A DNA stretch of 7,015 nucleotides, from NCBI GenBank assembly GCA_021734725.1, contig JAIPIM010000214.1:1-7015 (forward strand), written 5' to 3'. The stretch is from Minisyncoccota bacterium. Its GTDB lineage: Bacteria > Verrucomicrobiota > Lentisphaeria > Oligosphaerales > MVZH01. This document shows, piece by piece, positions 1-5,861 of this stretch. Below the pieces are notes generated by a model. That model was not told where the DNA came from. It searched no databases and was given only the letters and a program-made list of their open reading frames with translations. The translations under genes were made by a program, and so were the position numbers. Each line of letters begins with the position of its first letter. Positions within the stretch are counted from its first letter, which is position 1.

Positions 1-1
1 G

Positions 2-781
2 ATGAGTCAGAATTGTGGGCAGCTCACGTCCATGGATGAAGAGTCTCTGAGCATTGTTATCGGTACTTGTCGGGAAGGGTTCGGAACGAAAGGCATGGCG
101 CGCTTGGTGCGGCGGCTGGCCGAATCGGATGAAGGTAACTGCGCAGAGTTCCTTCTGATGGGTACCGTTGAGGAGATTCCTGAGTCCGAGGACCGCCTGG
201 CCTTGCTCGAACAACTTGAGTTTACGGACGGCCAATCCCGCCTTAAGGGGCGCGTTTCCCAGCTTGTGGGCGAGATCAAGACATCCCTGGGGGAGTTTAG
301 GCAGGCATCCGAGCACCTTCGACGGGCACGCGAGCTGCAGCCGGCCGACCCGCGCGTCTGGAACAGTCTCGCAAACCTGACGTTAGACTCCCAAGGGGAT
401 CCACTGAAGGCACGGGAATACGCTAAAAAGGCCGTGGCACTTTCAGAGGATGCTGAGGCACGGGTGCGCGGAGCCTGTCTAATGACGTTGGGGAGGGTTC
501 TCCAGCGTATGGGGCTGACATATCCGGCGCGGACCAACTTCGCGAGAAGCGTAGCGGTCTATGAAACAGCGGAAAATCGGTTGCATCTGGGCAGCATTCT
601 TCTAGCGCGGGAGGTTCGGGATCCCAACGCGGCTGTGGAGCTGAAACGTGCTGAGACATTGGCGGTGCTCGCGAATAAGGAGGATGTGTTGCAAGAGGTA
701 AGGCGTCTGTTGGCATCCATGGACAGTGCTGGCTCCGAAGGTGGCAAAGAGGCCGCGGCCGGTGACTCGATGCCTCAGTGA
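2..781 (+). CDS. TPR-repeat protein, start uncertain (possibly 5'-partial)
   Basis: The reading frame gives 259 residues from the ATG at base 2 to a TGA at 779-781. Only one base precedes that ATG, so no ribosome binding site can be judged and the real protein may begin outside the window. Residues about 84-222 look like three to four degenerate tetratricopeptide repeats of about 34-38 residues, for example about 83-116 (GEFRQASEHLRRARELQPAD), 117-151 and 152-189, each with the small/large residue spacing and the closing Ala-x-x-Leu/Pro pattern of TPR helices. TPR arrays are protein-protein interaction scaffolds; the partner cannot be read from the sequence. Residues 1-80 are acidic and helical without a motif I know, and the tail (about 241-259) is Gly/Ala/Ser/Glu-rich and probably disordered. 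There is no signal peptide or membrane segment in the visible part. It converges on the minus-strand gene ending at 871. TPR assignment is fairly sure; function is unknown. Confidence 0.75.
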   Translation: MSQNCGQLTSMDEESLSIVIGTCREGFGTKGMARLVRRLAESDEGNCAEFLLMGTVEEIPESEDRLALLEQLEFTDGQSRLKGRVSQLVGEIKTSLGEFRQASEHLRRARELQPADPRVWNSLANLTLDSQGDPLKAREYAKKAVALSEDAEARVRGACLMTLGRVLQRMGLTYPARTNFARSVAVYETAENRLHLGSILLAREVRDPNAAVELKRAETLAVLANKEDVLQEVRRLLASMDSAGSEGGKEAAAGDSMPQ

Positions 782-839
782 CCCGCGGAGTTGTTGCCTC
801 GCGTTAATGAATGGTAGTTATGAGGACACCCCAATGACA

Positions 840-870
840 AGAATTGCGAAAAACGACATTTCGCAATTCT
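840..870. terminator. Perfect 12-bp inverted repeat between convergent genes, candidate bidirectional terminator
   Basis: Bases 840-851 (AGAATTGCGAAA) are exactly complementary to 859-870 (TTTCGCAATTCT), with a 7-base loop at 852-858. The repeat begins 58 bases after the TGA of the TPR gene and directly abuts the TAG stop of the minus-strand gene (873-871). Placement between two convergent ends suggests a shared transcription terminator. The weakness is that neither strand has a clear run of T after the stem: the plus strand reads CTAGGAAACG and the minus strand TTGTCATTGG. It may instead be an mRNA 3'-end stabilising hairpin or a protein-binding palindrome. Confidence 0.5.
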
Positions 871-2457
871 CTAGGAAACGGAGGTTTTGCCCCCCACAAA
901 CGCCTGAATAACGTGAAGCCGGCTCGTCCGGATGGATTGGCAGAACTCTGTTTCGGCGCTCAGCATATCTTCCACGCTTGTTTCCAGGTCGCGTCTCCGA
1001 TTGAGGAACCGGCGGGCATGGCCTGCCAGGGCGGACAGATCACTGAGCGTATCAGCATCCTGCATTGCCTCAAACTGCTGGTCTCCAAGCAGCCGCCTCA
1101 GGTTATCAACATGCAGGGTACGCATCAGGTGCCGGTACCGCTTTGTAAGTTCCTTTCCCAGCATTTCCGATTCGCGATAACTGGCGTAATTGACAGCCAG
1201 TTCCGAGACCGTTTTTTCTCGTTGTTCGACTGAATCAAAATGCTTGGTTAGCAGGTCAAGCTGGTTGGCAAGCCGCTGAAAGAGCACGTCATCGCCCAGG
1301 CAGAATCGTCGGATCGTGTCAAGCGGTGCGCTGTCATGCTTCAGGTTTTCGATCAACAGTCGTCGAATGATAGTGGCTGCCTGTTCTTCCAGTTTTTCTC
1401 GCCACTCGGCAAGTTCGCGTTGTGAGATTCCCAGCAGAGCGAGGGCAAATCTGTAGGGTCCCGCCGGCATCCCGAGCATCAGATCAGCCTGGACGAGGAT
1501 CGGCAGGAATAATTGTTCGATGCAGACAAGTTCACGTGTCGCGGCATTTCGCCTGCGTTCTTTGCGCTGAGAGTTTGTTTCCCGTGGGAGACCGCGCGTG
1601 ATGCTCATAAAGGAGTCGATACGATTTCCCACTTCGGTAACTGCTGTGTCGAGCCAGTGATGACAGGCAGTGTCCGTGTGCCGCCTCTTTTCCATGAGCA
1701 ACCGCAAGTGCATCAGGCAGCTTTGACGGCCTGTTGCTGAGCCACGCCATGCCCGCAGACCCGCAAGTCGCAAAACGGCATCTGCTTCCTGAGTAACAGC
1801 GGGCCAGAGGCGCTGGACATTTATGTTGTTACTCCATTCACGTGCCCAGCGCAGTGCTTCCTCCGGGAGAGTGTTCTGGCACCGCCAGGTGCGCAGAAGA
1901 TCTCGGACCACATCCACGTCCAGCGTTCCGCGTTTTGACCGCAGGTATGCAAACTCCCATTGAAAAGCGTTCAGGCAGTCGATTCGATGAAGAACATTGA
2001 ACGCAACCTCCAAGACCGAGGATGTTTGTCGATGGCGTTCGGTTACGGCATCCACGGCATCCAACGTTCCTTCCGGGATCCCCGACCGATTCATGATTCT
2101 CAGCCATTCGAGAGCACTGAAGGAATAGGGACGCACCAGAGCAAAGCCTTCTGAAGCATCGGTTTCGGACGTCGCCGCGTGAGTGATCTCGCCATGTTCC
2201 GCCAATCGTCGGCAGGCATGCTCAACATACTCATGGAATTCCCCCATAATTGTATATTCGGCTGTTTTGATCCGGCTGTTGAGGTATGTTTCAATCAATT
2301 GTTCGGTCAGTTCGGCGAAATCCGGGAAACAGGAGGGTTGTACTTCATGCGATAACCGGTATAATTTTCCAGTGTGCGGAACAGCCTCGTACGGGTTGAG
2401 TTCCAACAGTGTCACGAACTCAGTTCGCAGTTGTTCATACTTGGCGCATTCAGTCAT
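871..2457 (-). CDS. Hypothetical protein, 528 residues, predicted mostly alpha-helical
   Basis: I do not recognise this family. The gene starts at ATG 2457-2455 and ends at TAG 873-871. An AGGAG on the minus strand (2474-2470) lies 12 bases before the start, slightly far but usable. The protein is rich in Leu, Ala, Arg and Glu, contains few Pro or Gly, and has no signal peptide or convincing membrane segment, so a soluble helical protein is likely. Residues 295-310 form a strongly basic patch (SQRKERRRN). Residues about 312-345 are the most hydrophobic stretch (LFLPILVQADLMLGMP). Segments about 345-370, 395-445 and 480-515 look amphipathic or coiled-coil-like. Ten Cys are scattered without a zinc-finger spacing. 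It is transcribed away from rplM through a shared 129-bp promoter region. The frame is intact along its whole length and its codon use resembles its neighbours, which supports a real gene. No function is proposed. Confidence 0.8.
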   Translation of the reverse strand: MTECAKYEQLRTEFVTLLELNPYEAVPHTGKLYRLSHEVQPSCFPDFAELTEQLIETYLNSRIKTAEYTIMGEFHEYVEHACRRLAEHGEITHAATSETDASEGFALVRPYSFSALEWLRIMNRSGIPEGTLDAVDAVTERHRQTSSVLEVAFNVLHRIDCLNAFQWEFAYLRSKRGTLDVDVVRDLLRTWRCQNTLPEEALRWAREWSNNINVQRLWPAVTQEADAVLRLAGLRAWRGSATGRQSCLMHLRLLMEKRRHTDTACHHWLDTAVTEVGNRIDSFMSITRGLPRETNSQRKERRRNAATRELVCIEQLFLPILVQADLMLGMPAGPYRFALALLGISQRELAEWREKLEEQAATIIRRLLIENLKHDSAPLDTIRRFCLGDDVLFQRLANQLDLLTKHFDSVEQREKTVSELAVNYASYRESEMLGKELTKRYRHLMRTLHVDNLRRLLGDQQFEAMQDADTLSDLSALAGHARRFLNRRRDLETSVEDMLSAETEFCQSIRTSRLHVIQAFVGGKTSVS

Positions 2458-2488
2458 GAAAAGGGCAAACTCCTGCGTTTAACTAACG

Positions 2489-2505
2489 CTGTGCCATTGA
2501 CACAG
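2489..2505. repeat. Small palindrome CTGTG-N7-CACAG over the candidate rplM -35 box
   Basis: CTGTG (2489-2493) is complementary to CACAG (2501-2505) across a 7-base spacer. It overlaps the TTGACA at 2497-2502, so it could be a small operator. It would also lie in the 5' leader of the minus-strand gene if that gene starts transcription near 2513. Five-base arms are short and chance is a real alternative. Confidence 0.25.
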
Positions 2506-2524
2506 AGCATTGAAGTAATATCTT
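2497..2524 (+). promoter_or_regulatory. Candidate sigma70-type promoter for rplM-rpsI
   Basis: A consensus -35 box TTGACA (2497-2502) is followed after 16 bases by TATCTT (2519-2524), which matches 4 of 6 positions of the -10 consensus. Transcription would begin near 2531, giving a leader of about 56 bases before the rplM ATG. The perfect -35 and the position ahead of a ribosomal protein pair support the call; the -10 is mediocre. Confidence 0.5.
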
Positions 2525-2548
2525 ACAAATTTTCCGATCATCTGTCAA
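2520..2548 (-). promoter_or_regulatory. Candidate sigma70-type promoter for the minus-strand 528-residue gene
   Basis: On the minus strand a consensus TTGACA (TGTCAA at 2543-2548 on the plus strand) is followed after 17 bases by TAAGAT (2525-2520), a 4 of 6 match to the -10 consensus. Transcription would start near 2513 and leave a leader of about 56 bases. Its -10 box covers nearly the same bases as the -10 of the rplM candidate, so the two promoters would compete for polymerase. Confidence 0.45.
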
Positions 2549-2586
2549 CCAACGATAGAACCTTGAGAAGTGGATCGCTGATAATT

Positions 2587-3015
2587 ATGACTACATTTGT
2601 TCCTAAAGAGACAGAGATTGAGCGCAAATGGTTGCTTGTTGACGCAGAAGACCAAGTGCTCGGTCGGCTGGCCGTTAAGATAGCCGATATCTTGCGGGGT
2701 AAAACAAAGCCGCAATACACGCCGCACTTGGACTGTGGTGACTATGTAATTGTTATTAATGCAGCCAAAGTTTGTTTGACGGGGCGCAAGGAAACCAACA
2801 AGATCTATCAGAAGTTCACCGGTCACATGGGTGGGCAGACTGAAATGACAGCCGCGGAGGTTCGGGCAAAGGATCCCGAGCGTATGATTCGCAACGCTGT
2901 GTGGGGAATGCTTCCCAAGGGTAAGCTTGGGCGACAGCAGTTCCGTAAGCTGAAGGTGTATGCGGGAAGCCAGCATAGCCATGAAGCTCAACAGCCTGAA
3001 GAAGTGAAACTTTAG
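2587..3015 (+). CDS. rplM: 50S ribosomal protein L13
   Basis: L13 is an early-assembling protein of the large ribosomal subunit that binds 23S rRNA. The product has 142 residues, the normal bacterial length. Visible family features are the N-terminal RKWLLVDAEDQVLGRLA (about 13-29), the core TPHLDCGDYVIVINAAKV (45-62), and the L13 signature from VWGMLPKGKLGR (105-116) to VYAG (124-127), followed by the usual HEAQQPE tail (132-138). The ATG at 2587 is chosen because it gives the family N-terminus; the open frame continues upstream to 2374, but that extension overlaps the promoter region and is not L13-like. The Shine-Dalgarno is poor: GAGAAG at 2565-2570 is about 16 bases away. rpsI follows 50 bases later, the standard bacterial rplM-rpsI arrangement. 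Confidence 0.98.
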   Translation: MTTFVPKETEIERKWLLVDAEDQVLGRLAVKIADILRGKTKPQYTPHLDCGDYVIVINAAKVCLTGRKETNKIYQKFTGHMGGQTEMTAAEVRAKDPERMIRNAVWGMLPKGKLGRQQFRKLKVYAGSQHSHEAQQPEEVKL

Positions 3016-3019
3016 AAGA

Positions 3020-3041
3020 AAGCCACGTGGAAAACGTGCTT
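3020..3041 (+). other. Small hairpin in the rplM-rpsI spacer
   Basis: AAGCCACGT (3020-3028) pairs with ACGTGCTT (3034-3041) around a GGAAA loop, with a single bulged C in the left arm. It lies just after the rplM stop and about 10 bases before the rpsI Shine-Dalgarno, and it has no T run, so it is not a terminator. A role in message stability or in setting the L13:S9 ratio is possible but unproven. Confidence 0.3.
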
Positions 3042-3050
3042 GCTTAATGC

Positions 3051-3055
3051 GGAGG
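3051..3055 (+). promoter_or_regulatory. rpsI ribosome binding site
   Basis: GGAGG lies 10 bases before the rpsI ATG at 3066 and fixes that start. It is far better than anything upstream of rplM. Confidence 0.7.
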
Positions 3056-3065
3056 CTAGTGCAGT

Positions 3066-3470
3066 ATGGCAAAAGCGAAGGCGAAAGAACAGTACTGGGC
3101 GACAGGGCGTCGCAAGCGTGCGGTTGCGCGAGTGCAGTTATGTCCGGGCAACGGTAAACTGATGGTGAACAAGCGTGACTTTGAAAGCTACTTTCCAACG
3201 GACGCGGTCCGTGGTTATGTCACGCAGCCGCTTATGATTACCGGGGCAACGGAGTCCTATAACATCAATGCCAATATTAATGGTGGCGGTAGCATTGGAC
3301 AGGCAGGAGCTCTGCGTCACGGGATTGCCCGGGCGCTGGTGGCGGCCAACCCTGATCTTCGTTCGGTTTTGAAAGAAAGCGGGATGTTAACGCGCGATTC
3401 ACGTAAGAAAGAGCGCAAGAAGTACGGTCAACCCGGCGCTCGGAAAAAGTTCCAGTTCTCGAAGCGCTAA
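3066..3470 (+). CDS. rpsI: 30S ribosomal protein S9
   Basis: S9 is a small-subunit protein in the head of the 30S particle; its basic C-terminal tail reaches the P-site tRNA. The product is 134 residues, typical for bacteria. It shows the N-terminal YWATGRRKRAVARV (10-23), the S9 signature GGGSIGQAGALRHGIARAL (73-91), the DSRKKERKKYGQPGARKKFQF segment beginning at 111, and the terminal SKR, with the universally conserved Lys-Arg end intact. The ATG at 3066 is preceded by GGAGG. It is the second gene of the rplM-rpsI unit and is followed by a strong terminator, so argC is probably mostly transcribed separately. Confidence 0.98.
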   Translation: MAKAKAKEQYWATGRRKRAVARVQLCPGNGKLMVNKRDFESYFPTDAVRGYVTQPLMITGATESYNINANINGGGSIGQAGALRHGIARALVAANPDLRSVLKESGMLTRDSRKKERKKYGQPGARKKFQFSKR

Positions 3471-3497
3471 GACGGACTATTCGCGAGATGTTTACGG

Positions 3498-3539
3498 AAA
3501 GCCCGCGCCGACGGCATATGTTACGGCGCGGGCTTTTTT
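3498..3539 (+). terminator. Intrinsic terminator after rpsI
   Basis: AAAGCCCGCGCCG (3498-3510) is a perfect 13-bp complement of CGGCGCGGGCTTT (3524-3536), with a 13-base loop. The right arm runs into six T residues (3534-3539). This is a textbook rho-independent terminator, placed 28 bases after the rpsI stop. It would end the ribosomal protein transcript before argC. Confidence 0.92.
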
Positions 3540-3581
3540 CTGTATTGGACAACGGCAAGAATCGGAAGCCGCGAAAGCATT

Positions 3582-3606
3582 GGCCGCGAACTTTTTCGCG
3601 CAGGCC
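3582..3606 (+). other. Hairpin and short direct repeat upstream of argC
   Basis: CGCGAA (3585-3590) pairs with TTCGCG (3595-3600) around a CTTT loop; GGC (3582-3584) and GCC (3604-3606) could extend the stem past a three-base bulge. The octamer GCCGCGAA also occurs as a direct repeat at 3568-3575 and 3583-3590, 15 bases apart. The element lies 34 bases before the argC start, between the rpsI terminator and the argC ribosome binding site, so it may be an operator or leader structure. It does not resemble the E. coli ArgR box. No clear promoter for argC is visible in 3540-3630. Confidence 0.3.
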
Positions 3607-3639
3607 GATTCCATGCAATCCAGGTGGAGGACTATAACG

Positions 3640-4701
3640 ATGAAAACGCTGGGCGTGGCAATAGTTGGCGCCTCGGGGTATTCAGGCGAAGAGTTGGTAC
3701 GCTTGCTTCTTCAGCATCCGAGGATTTCTATTGAGTGTATTACATCTCGAACATATGCTGGTCAGGCATTAGGTTCGGTGTTCCCGCGTTTTGCGGATAC
3801 AATTTTACACTTTTCACAGCCGGATGTGAAGCAGATTGCGGATGTTGCCGACGTGGCTTTTCTGGCGTTACCCCATGGTCTGGCCGCGGAGTTTGCGGTA
3901 CCGCTTCTCGAGGCCGGTGTGAAAGTGATTGATATCAGTGCCGACTTTCGTCTGCGGGATACCGCCCAATACGAGAAATATTACGGTCAACCGCATCCTG
4001 CGCCTGATTTGTTGAAGAACGCTGTGTATGGGTTGCCGGAGCGTTATCGTGACCGCATATGTGGAGCCAGGCTGGTGGCTTGTCCCGGCTGTTATCCCAC
4101 CAGTGTGATTTTGCCGGTGGCCCCGCTATTGTCCGCTCACGTACTTTCTCCGCACAGTCTCGCTGTGGCGAGCCTCAGTGGGGTGACCGGAGCCGGACGG
4201 AAAGTCGATGTGGCTTACATTTTTCCGGAATGCAACGAAAGCGTTCGGCCGTATGCGGTGACCGGGCATCGGCATCTTCCGGAGATCGAGCAGGAACTGA
4301 GTGAGGCAGCCGGCAGTCCGCTGCGCCTCAACTTTGTACCGCACCTGGTACCGGTGAACAGAGGGATTCATTCCACAATATTTGCGGACCCGCAGGTCGG
4401 CGATATCACTCAGGAGGCCTTAACGCAGGTCCTGCATGCAGCCTATGACGCGGAGCCTTTTGTGCGTGTGTTGCCGGAACGGGAGGTTGCTGACACAAAG
4501 CACGTTACGCATACCAATACCGCGGAGGTGGGGGCTGTGCTGGACGATCATACCGGTCGCGTCATCCTCAGCAGCGCCATTGACAATCTCACCAAAGGTG
4601 CGTCCGGCCAGGCCGTGCAATGCATGAATATCATGTACGGCTTCGACGAAACCCTTGGCATATTGCCGAACACCCAGACCGTTATCGGTTCATCACATTG
4701 A
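3640..4701 (+). CDS. argC: N-acetyl-gamma-glutamyl-phosphate reductase
   Basis: ArgC catalyses the NADPH-dependent reduction of N-acetylglutamyl-phosphate to N-acetylglutamate semialdehyde, the third step of arginine synthesis, in the cytoplasm. The product has 353 residues, normal for the long form of the family. The N-terminal nucleotide-binding motif GASGYSGEEL is at residues 10-19. The catalytic Cys is Cys151 in PGCYPT (149-154). GHRHLPEI (209-216) holds the conserved active-site His region, and VPHLVPVNRGIHST follows at about 236-249. The ATG at 3640 is chosen over the upstream TTG at 3580 because GGTGGAGG (3623-3630) sits 9 bases before it and the protein then begins at the family N-terminus. 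No other arg gene is in the window. The rpsI terminator separates it from rplM-rpsI, although partial readthrough is possible. Confidence 0.97.
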   Translation: MKTLGVAIVGASGYSGEELVRLLLQHPRISIECITSRTYAGQALGSVFPRFADTILHFSQPDVKQIADVADVAFLALPHGLAAEFAVPLLEAGVKVIDISADFRLRDTAQYEKYYGQPHPAPDLLKNAVYGLPERYRDRICGARLVACPGCYPTSVILPVAPLLSAHVLSPHSLAVASLSGVTGAGRKVDVAYIFPECNESVRPYAVTGHRHLPEIEQELSEAAGSPLRLNFVPHLVPVNRGIHSTIFADPQVGDITQEALTQVLHAAYDAEPFVRVLPEREVADTKHVTHTNTAEVGAVLDDHTGRVILSSAIDNLTKGASGQAVQCMNIMYGFDETLGILPNTQTVIGSSH

Positions 4702-4711
4702 CCAACCGCCG

Positions 4712-4742
4712 AATAAACAGCGGGGATCCCTGTCCGCTTATT
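4712..4742 (+). terminator. Weak hairpin after argC, possible terminator
   Basis: AATAA (4712-4716) pairs with TTATT (4738-4742), and GCGG (4720-4723) with CCGC (4734-4737). Three bases (ACA) bulge in the left arm and the loop has 10 bases. It begins 10 bases after the argC stop, the right place for a terminator. It is not followed by a clean T run (GCGTTGTTGG), so the call is tentative. Confidence 0.3.
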
Positions 4743-4756
4743 GCGTTGTTGGTGTC

Positions 4757-4784
4757 TTGTCATTATTTTAATTGTGTTGATTAT
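4757..4784 (+). promoter_or_regulatory. Candidate promoter for rfbB
   Basis: TTGTCA (4757-4762) matches 5 of 6 bases of the -35 consensus and is followed after 16 bases by GATTAT (4779-4784), a 4 of 6 match to -10. Bases 4757-4785 are clearly more AT-rich than the surrounding genes. A start near 4791 would give a leader of about 30 bases to the rfbB ATG. Confidence 0.35.
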
Positions 4785-4820
4785 TGGCAGACGCGCTAAC
4801 TCAGGAATGGAGAGTGATTG

Positions 4821-5861
4821 ATGGCCGATGCGCCCAAGCGGACTATTCTTGTAACTGGCGGGGCGGGCTTCATTGGTTCCAACTTCGTCCGGTTTATACT
4901 TAAGCGTGTCCAGGACGTTCGCGTTGTGAACTTGGATGCGCTCACGTATTCCGGGAATTTAGCAAATCTGTCCGATGTTCTGAGTGTTCCGAGGCATACG
5001 TTTGTCAAGGGCAGCATAAATGACGCGCACTTGATTGCCGATCTTATTGATGCCCATGCCGTTGAAGGCATCATTAACTTTGCGGCGGAAAGCCATGTCG
5101 ATCGTTCTATTGACAGTCCGGCAATATTCGTGGAAACGAATGTAGCAGGGACCCAGGCATTATTGGCCGCTGCACATGAGGCGCGGGTTTCGCGCTTTGT
5201 TCAGATATCGACCGATGAAGTGTACGGGTCACTGGGGCCCGAAGGCATGTTTCGGGAAGACACGCCTGTGCAGCCCAACTCACCCTACAGTGCAAGTAAA
5301 GCGGCGGCCGACCATTTTGTGCATGCCTATCGTCACACGTACGGCCTAAACACAATTGTAACGCGCTGCTCGAACAACTATGGCCCCTACCAGTTCCCCG
5401 AGAAAATGATCCCGCTGATGATACATAACGCATTGACGGGGAAACCATTGCCAGTCTACGGGGACGGTCTTCACGTGCGTGACTGGTTGTACGTTGCGGA
5501 TCACTGTCGTGCGGTGTGGGAGGTGTACGAGAAAGGCACGGCGGGCAACGTGTATAACATCGGAGGCAATAACGAACATACGAATCTTGATGTTGTACGC
5601 ACGATCCTGCGGTGTTTGAATAAGCCGGAATCGCTGATCCAGTTTGTTAAGGACCGTCCCGGTCACGATCGGAGATATGCCATTGATGCCAGTCGTATTC
5701 GACGGGACATCGGATGGGAGCCCTCCATTGATTTCGAAACAGGCATCAAGCGTACCGTGGAATGGTATTGCGAGCACCGGGAGTGGTTGCAAACGATTGT
5801 CTCGGGGGACTACCAGAAGTACTACGATCGCATGTACAGCGGGCGGGAAATGACGGCATGA
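4821..5861 (+). CDS. rfbB: dTDP-glucose 4,6-dehydratase
   Basis: RfbB/RmlB converts dTDP-D-glucose to dTDP-4-keto-6-deoxy-D-glucose, the second step of dTDP-L-rhamnose synthesis and the branch point to other deoxysugars used in surface polysaccharides. The product is 346 residues, normal for this extended short-chain dehydrogenase family. The NAD-binding TGGAGFIGSN is at 12-21 (Gly13, Gly16, Gly19). STDEVYG carries Thr131, Asp132 and Glu133, the catalytic trio that distinguishes the dehydratase from epimerases. Tyr156 and Lys160 form the YxxxK pair. NNYGPYQFPEKMIPL and, near the C-terminus, RPGHDRRYAIDASRI complete the signature. The ATG at 4821 is preferred to the adjacent TTG at 4818; GGAGAG (4809-4814) lies 6 bases before it. 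No rfbA, rfbC or rfbD is seen in the window. Its stop overlaps the start of a 35-codon ORF by ATGA. Confidence 0.97.
   Translation: MADAPKRTILVTGGAGFIGSNFVRFILKRVQDVRVVNLDALTYSGNLANLSDVLSVPRHTFVKGSINDAHLIADLIDAHAVEGIINFAAESHVDRSIDSPAIFVETNVAGTQALLAAAHEARVSRFVQISTDEVYGSLGPEGMFREDTPVQPNSPYSASKAAADHFVHAYRHTYGLNTIVTRCSNNYGPYQFPEKMIPLMIHNALTGKPLPVYGDGLHVRDWLYVADHCRAVWEVYEKGTAGNVYNIGGNNEHTNLDVVRTILRCLNKPESLIQFVKDRPGHDRRYAIDASRIRRDIGWEPSIDFETGIKRTVEWYCEHREWLQTIVSGDYQKYYDRMYSGREMTA

Noticed and set aside
2535..2577. CGATC/GATCG long-range pairing in the rplM leader as an autoregulatory L13 leader
   Set aside because: Only 5 bp pair across a 33-base interval with no supporting inner helix, so it is too weak to call.
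2374..2586. 71-residue N-terminal extension of L13 in the same open frame
   Set aside because: It lies over the start of the divergent gene and the promoter region, is not L13-like, and the ATG at 2587 gives the normal family N-terminus and length.
2545..3198. Minus-strand open frame of 217 codons opposite rplM and rpsI
   Set aside because: It lies antisense to two certain ribosomal protein genes and looks like non-coding translation (Cys/Leu/Ser/Pro-rich).
3580..3639. 20-residue longer ArgC from a TTG at 3580
   Set aside because: The strong GGTGGAGG at 3623-3630 points to the ATG at 3640, which also gives the standard start of the nucleotide-binding fold.
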